In this document: positions 61,549 to 64,000 of the stretch, one piece after another
Layout of the letters: each line of letters starts with the position of its first letter
How positions within the stretch are numbered: position 1 is the stretch's first letter
Source: Malania oleifera
Lineage: Eukaryota > Streptophyta > Magnoliopsida > Santalales > Ximeniaceae
Reading direction: 5' to 3'
Assembly (NCBI RefSeq): GCF_029873635.1
Contig: NC_080423.1
Span: 105,585,273-105,649,272 of the forward strand
Length of the DNA: 64,000 nucleotides
Notes under the pieces: model-generated
The model's database searches: none
What the model saw: the letters and a program-made list of their open reading frames with translations, nothing else
What the model was told of the DNA's origin: nothing
Translations under genes and position numbers: made by a program

Positions 61549-63383
61549 TGTAGCGTCCTCAATTTTTAAATAAGAAATATAACATAATAAATGGAAAAGT
61601 CAACCCGAACCCGTGGGTAACGGGGACACCTATCAATCACAGCGGAAACCTAAGCAACAGTAAAATAAAATCTCAATCATTCAACCATGAAACATAATAC
61701 CAGAGTTATTTATATTCCCAAAATACTGTATTTATTTACAATTTTCTAAAAAGTCAAAATAACACTAGGATCGTACAACAAAAATCTCCTAATCCTAGTT
61801 CAACACTTACCTTTATAGTAGAGAAGCTAAACCCACTTAACGGCGGCCCTGACCCGCCGGTCCCTCTGGGTTTCCTGAAAATCATTTAATATTCGAGGGT
61901 GAGACACTTCTCAATAAGGGAAAATAAACTAAATACAGTTATATGACAATATGAATATTTAAGGCACTTATACGTATACAGTACATTTCATAACTCTGTA
62001 AACATTCATCATATCATATTGGATAATCATATAATTTCATATTTGTTAATAAATCATAACATACATAAGACATATGTTAAAACTGTAATACTGAAAATAT
62101 TCCCAAGATGAATAGCTAGCTGGTGTCATATATTACCCCCCACGACGGGTTGTGCAGCCCGAAGGCGGGACCCGACAATGGTTGGCCAACCACTGCCTAG
62201 TCAAATATGTCTGTAAGTACGATGGGCCCGCCACACCCTAATACGGACTGCCAGGTGGACGTCCACACTCTACTGAAAGCCACATCAACTATCAATCTCT
62301 CACCCCCTCGTGGGGTGGTTAGTACTAATCTAATCATAAACATCTAATCTATAAGCTACGGTACCGAGCTCTTGAACTGAACTAAAATAACATCTGGGTT
62401 CTAATAACATATATACATGATTATATATAATATCGTTACGGCCTCTTGCCGAACATAACATAATTACAGCCTCGTGCTGACATAACATCATTACGGCCTT
62501 GTGCCGACATAACATAATTACATGGCCTTACGCCAGAATCATTTCAGGTATATACATTCTAAAAATAAATCAATTATCATGTATTCGTCAAAATCATCAT
62601 AACATAACATATCTTTTCATAATACCTGAAAACGTACTTTAATCTTAAGATCTTTCATATCATAATACATTCACGTAAAATATTATTCATGCCACATATG
62701 CGGTGTGTAAAATCATACTTCTTATTATCCTAAAATCATAATTCTCTGGCATCTCATATATACATATACATTTCAACATAACAGCAGTATTTCCCAAACG
62801 TACATTTCATCCATATTATATAAATATAACATATGTTTTTCTGAAAATAAATTTACTCATAATTAATAATAATTTACATGAAAAGTAACTGCTTTAGTTT
62901 ATTCCCTTACCTGGCTACTGAGAAAGCCCCTAAAATATCCTAGCCTGACTCCCGTAAGATTCCCTGATCAATACCCTGAAACTTAAAACTCTCAGTATTA
63001 AACTTTAGTATTTTCATGCGCACATCATTTCCTATAACTATCGCAAGACCAAATTTGATTTAGAAAGTCTTAACTCAACTCAGGGATGATTTCCAACTTT
63101 GTTTCCCTAACGATCCGCCCCTGCAAACTCGTAGAGAACTTCGTCAGGAGCATCGTGGTAACCTCAAATCTTCGATCCGGCGACTGGCGGGGCCAAAATT
63201 GAAGAGAGAAGTGTGAGAGAGACGTAGGAGAGAGAGAGGAGCGATAAAAGTGAATAAAAATCAGATTTTTAACTATTTATAGGGTTAGATTCATCGACGA
63301 GACACGTCACCTCGTCGACAAGTCCTTCATTAAATTTGTCAACGAGACCCTATATTCGTCAACGAAATTCAGAGTAGCCAAAA
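61549..63383. mobile_element. LTR copy B, interrupted by copy C
   Basis: Begins TGTAGCGTCC and follows the order of copy A up to 'ttcagagtagccaaaa', where copy C starts. The rest of B should lie beyond the window. Copy B carries CTATTTATAGGG, a TATA-like motif, at about 63270, before its palindrome array. Confidence 0.65.
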
Positions 63384-64000
63384 TGTAACGACTTGCTCCT
63401 TTTTCACATATATTTTTTTTTTATAAATAAATTATCATCACATCATACATTCCAGCTCAGCAGGTCATAATCCACCTGGGCCCGTGGGCACCAGGGATAT
63501 AACAAAACATACAACAGAAACTTACGCAGCAGAAAGTATAAAATCATATACATCTCATCATAATGTGCATAACATTTACCAGAGTCATTACAATTACTAT
63601 CTCATAGTATATACATCTCAAAAATGAAATCTAGGGACCATCCCTATAAAACCTAACTGTCCCTACCAAAAACTTACCCTTCCAAAGAGGGCAAACAACT
63701 AATCTAGATCAGCGGGGCTTTTCCCGCTCTCCTATCAAGGGCTCCTAAAAAATGTATAAGATTTAGGGGTGAGACACCTCTCAGTAAGGGAAATAAACTA
63801 ATACCAGTGTGTGGCAACATGAGTATTCTGTGTTCTATATATACCATACATAATATATTCAATACTGTTTATCAAATCTGGGAAAACATATGCATATCAA
63901 AACATGGCAGAACATACTGTATTTTCATAAACATTTCTCATCTCATATCATAATAATAATAACATAAAAACAATCCTGGTAGATTAGCTAGCTGTTGTCA
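63384..64000. mobile_element. LTR copy C, nested in copy B, cut by the window end
   Basis: Begins TGTAACGACTTGCTCC like copy A and continues with the same blocks ('gggcccgtgggcaccaggg', 'cagcagaaagtataaaatca'). The preceding caaaa (63379-63383) is the expected target site. The element may be a solo LTR or the first LTR of a complete element. Confidence 0.65.

Noticed and set aside
57480-63383. A complete LTR retrotransposon with copies A and B as its two LTRs
   Set aside because: A and B are strongly diverged, there is no primer-binding site after A on the + strand, and no gag or pol lies between them.

Overview
This window is nuclear DNA from a flowering plant, probably a eudicot. It is AT-rich, its genes have many GT-AG introns, and it carries typical plant transposons: L1- and RTE-type LINEs, Ty1/copia, a Sirevirus-like solo LTR, tRNA-derived and Au-like SINEs, Tourist-like and hAT-like elements. 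I cannot name the species.

Two host genes are visible and they converge. On the + strand, only the last coding exon of a gene for RPAC1 (the AC40 subunit shared by RNA polymerases I and III) is seen, at 2215-2318. On the - strand, positions 55675 down to 6758 hold a complete 20-exon gene for a kelch-repeat protein with a C-terminal DUF4110 domain, the plant KLHDC4/KEL3 orthologue. All 20 exons join in frame (2,049 bp with the stop, 682 residues) through canonical GT/AG sites. The gene is about 49 kb long because transposons fill five introns.

By region: 1-6757 is the RPAC1 3' part, intergenic DNA, a Tourist-like MITE and a SINE with a perfect 12-bp target duplication. Intron 18 (7024-13088) holds an L1 LINE with a 5' inversion of the twin-priming type. 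Intron 11 (16334-25153) holds a MITE, RTE pieces and old L1 pieces. Intron 10 (25260-37951) holds an hAT-like element carrying a 51-bp minisatellite, two copies of an ORF1-only LINE derivative, an RTE nested in one of them, and L1 3' ends. Intron 9 (38075-44885) holds another decayed L1 and a third ORF1-only copy. Introns 2-8 are small. Intron 1 (48197-55543) holds a 7.0-kb Ty1/copia element with a perfect 5-bp target duplication, itself split in its integrase by a Sirevirus-like solo LTR. Upstream of the gene, 55.8-64 kb holds a second hAT-like element and three copies of one LTR family, one nested in another and cut by the window edge.

The most unusual signals are: three LINE-derived copies in which the end of ORF1 is joined straight to the 3' UTR at the same point (a plant counterpart of mammalian 'half-LINEs'); the 51-bp repeat inside an hAT-like element, open in all three antisense frames; and the array of TCGTCGACGA-type palindromes in the LTRs. 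No rRNA, functional tRNA or CRISPR array was seen.
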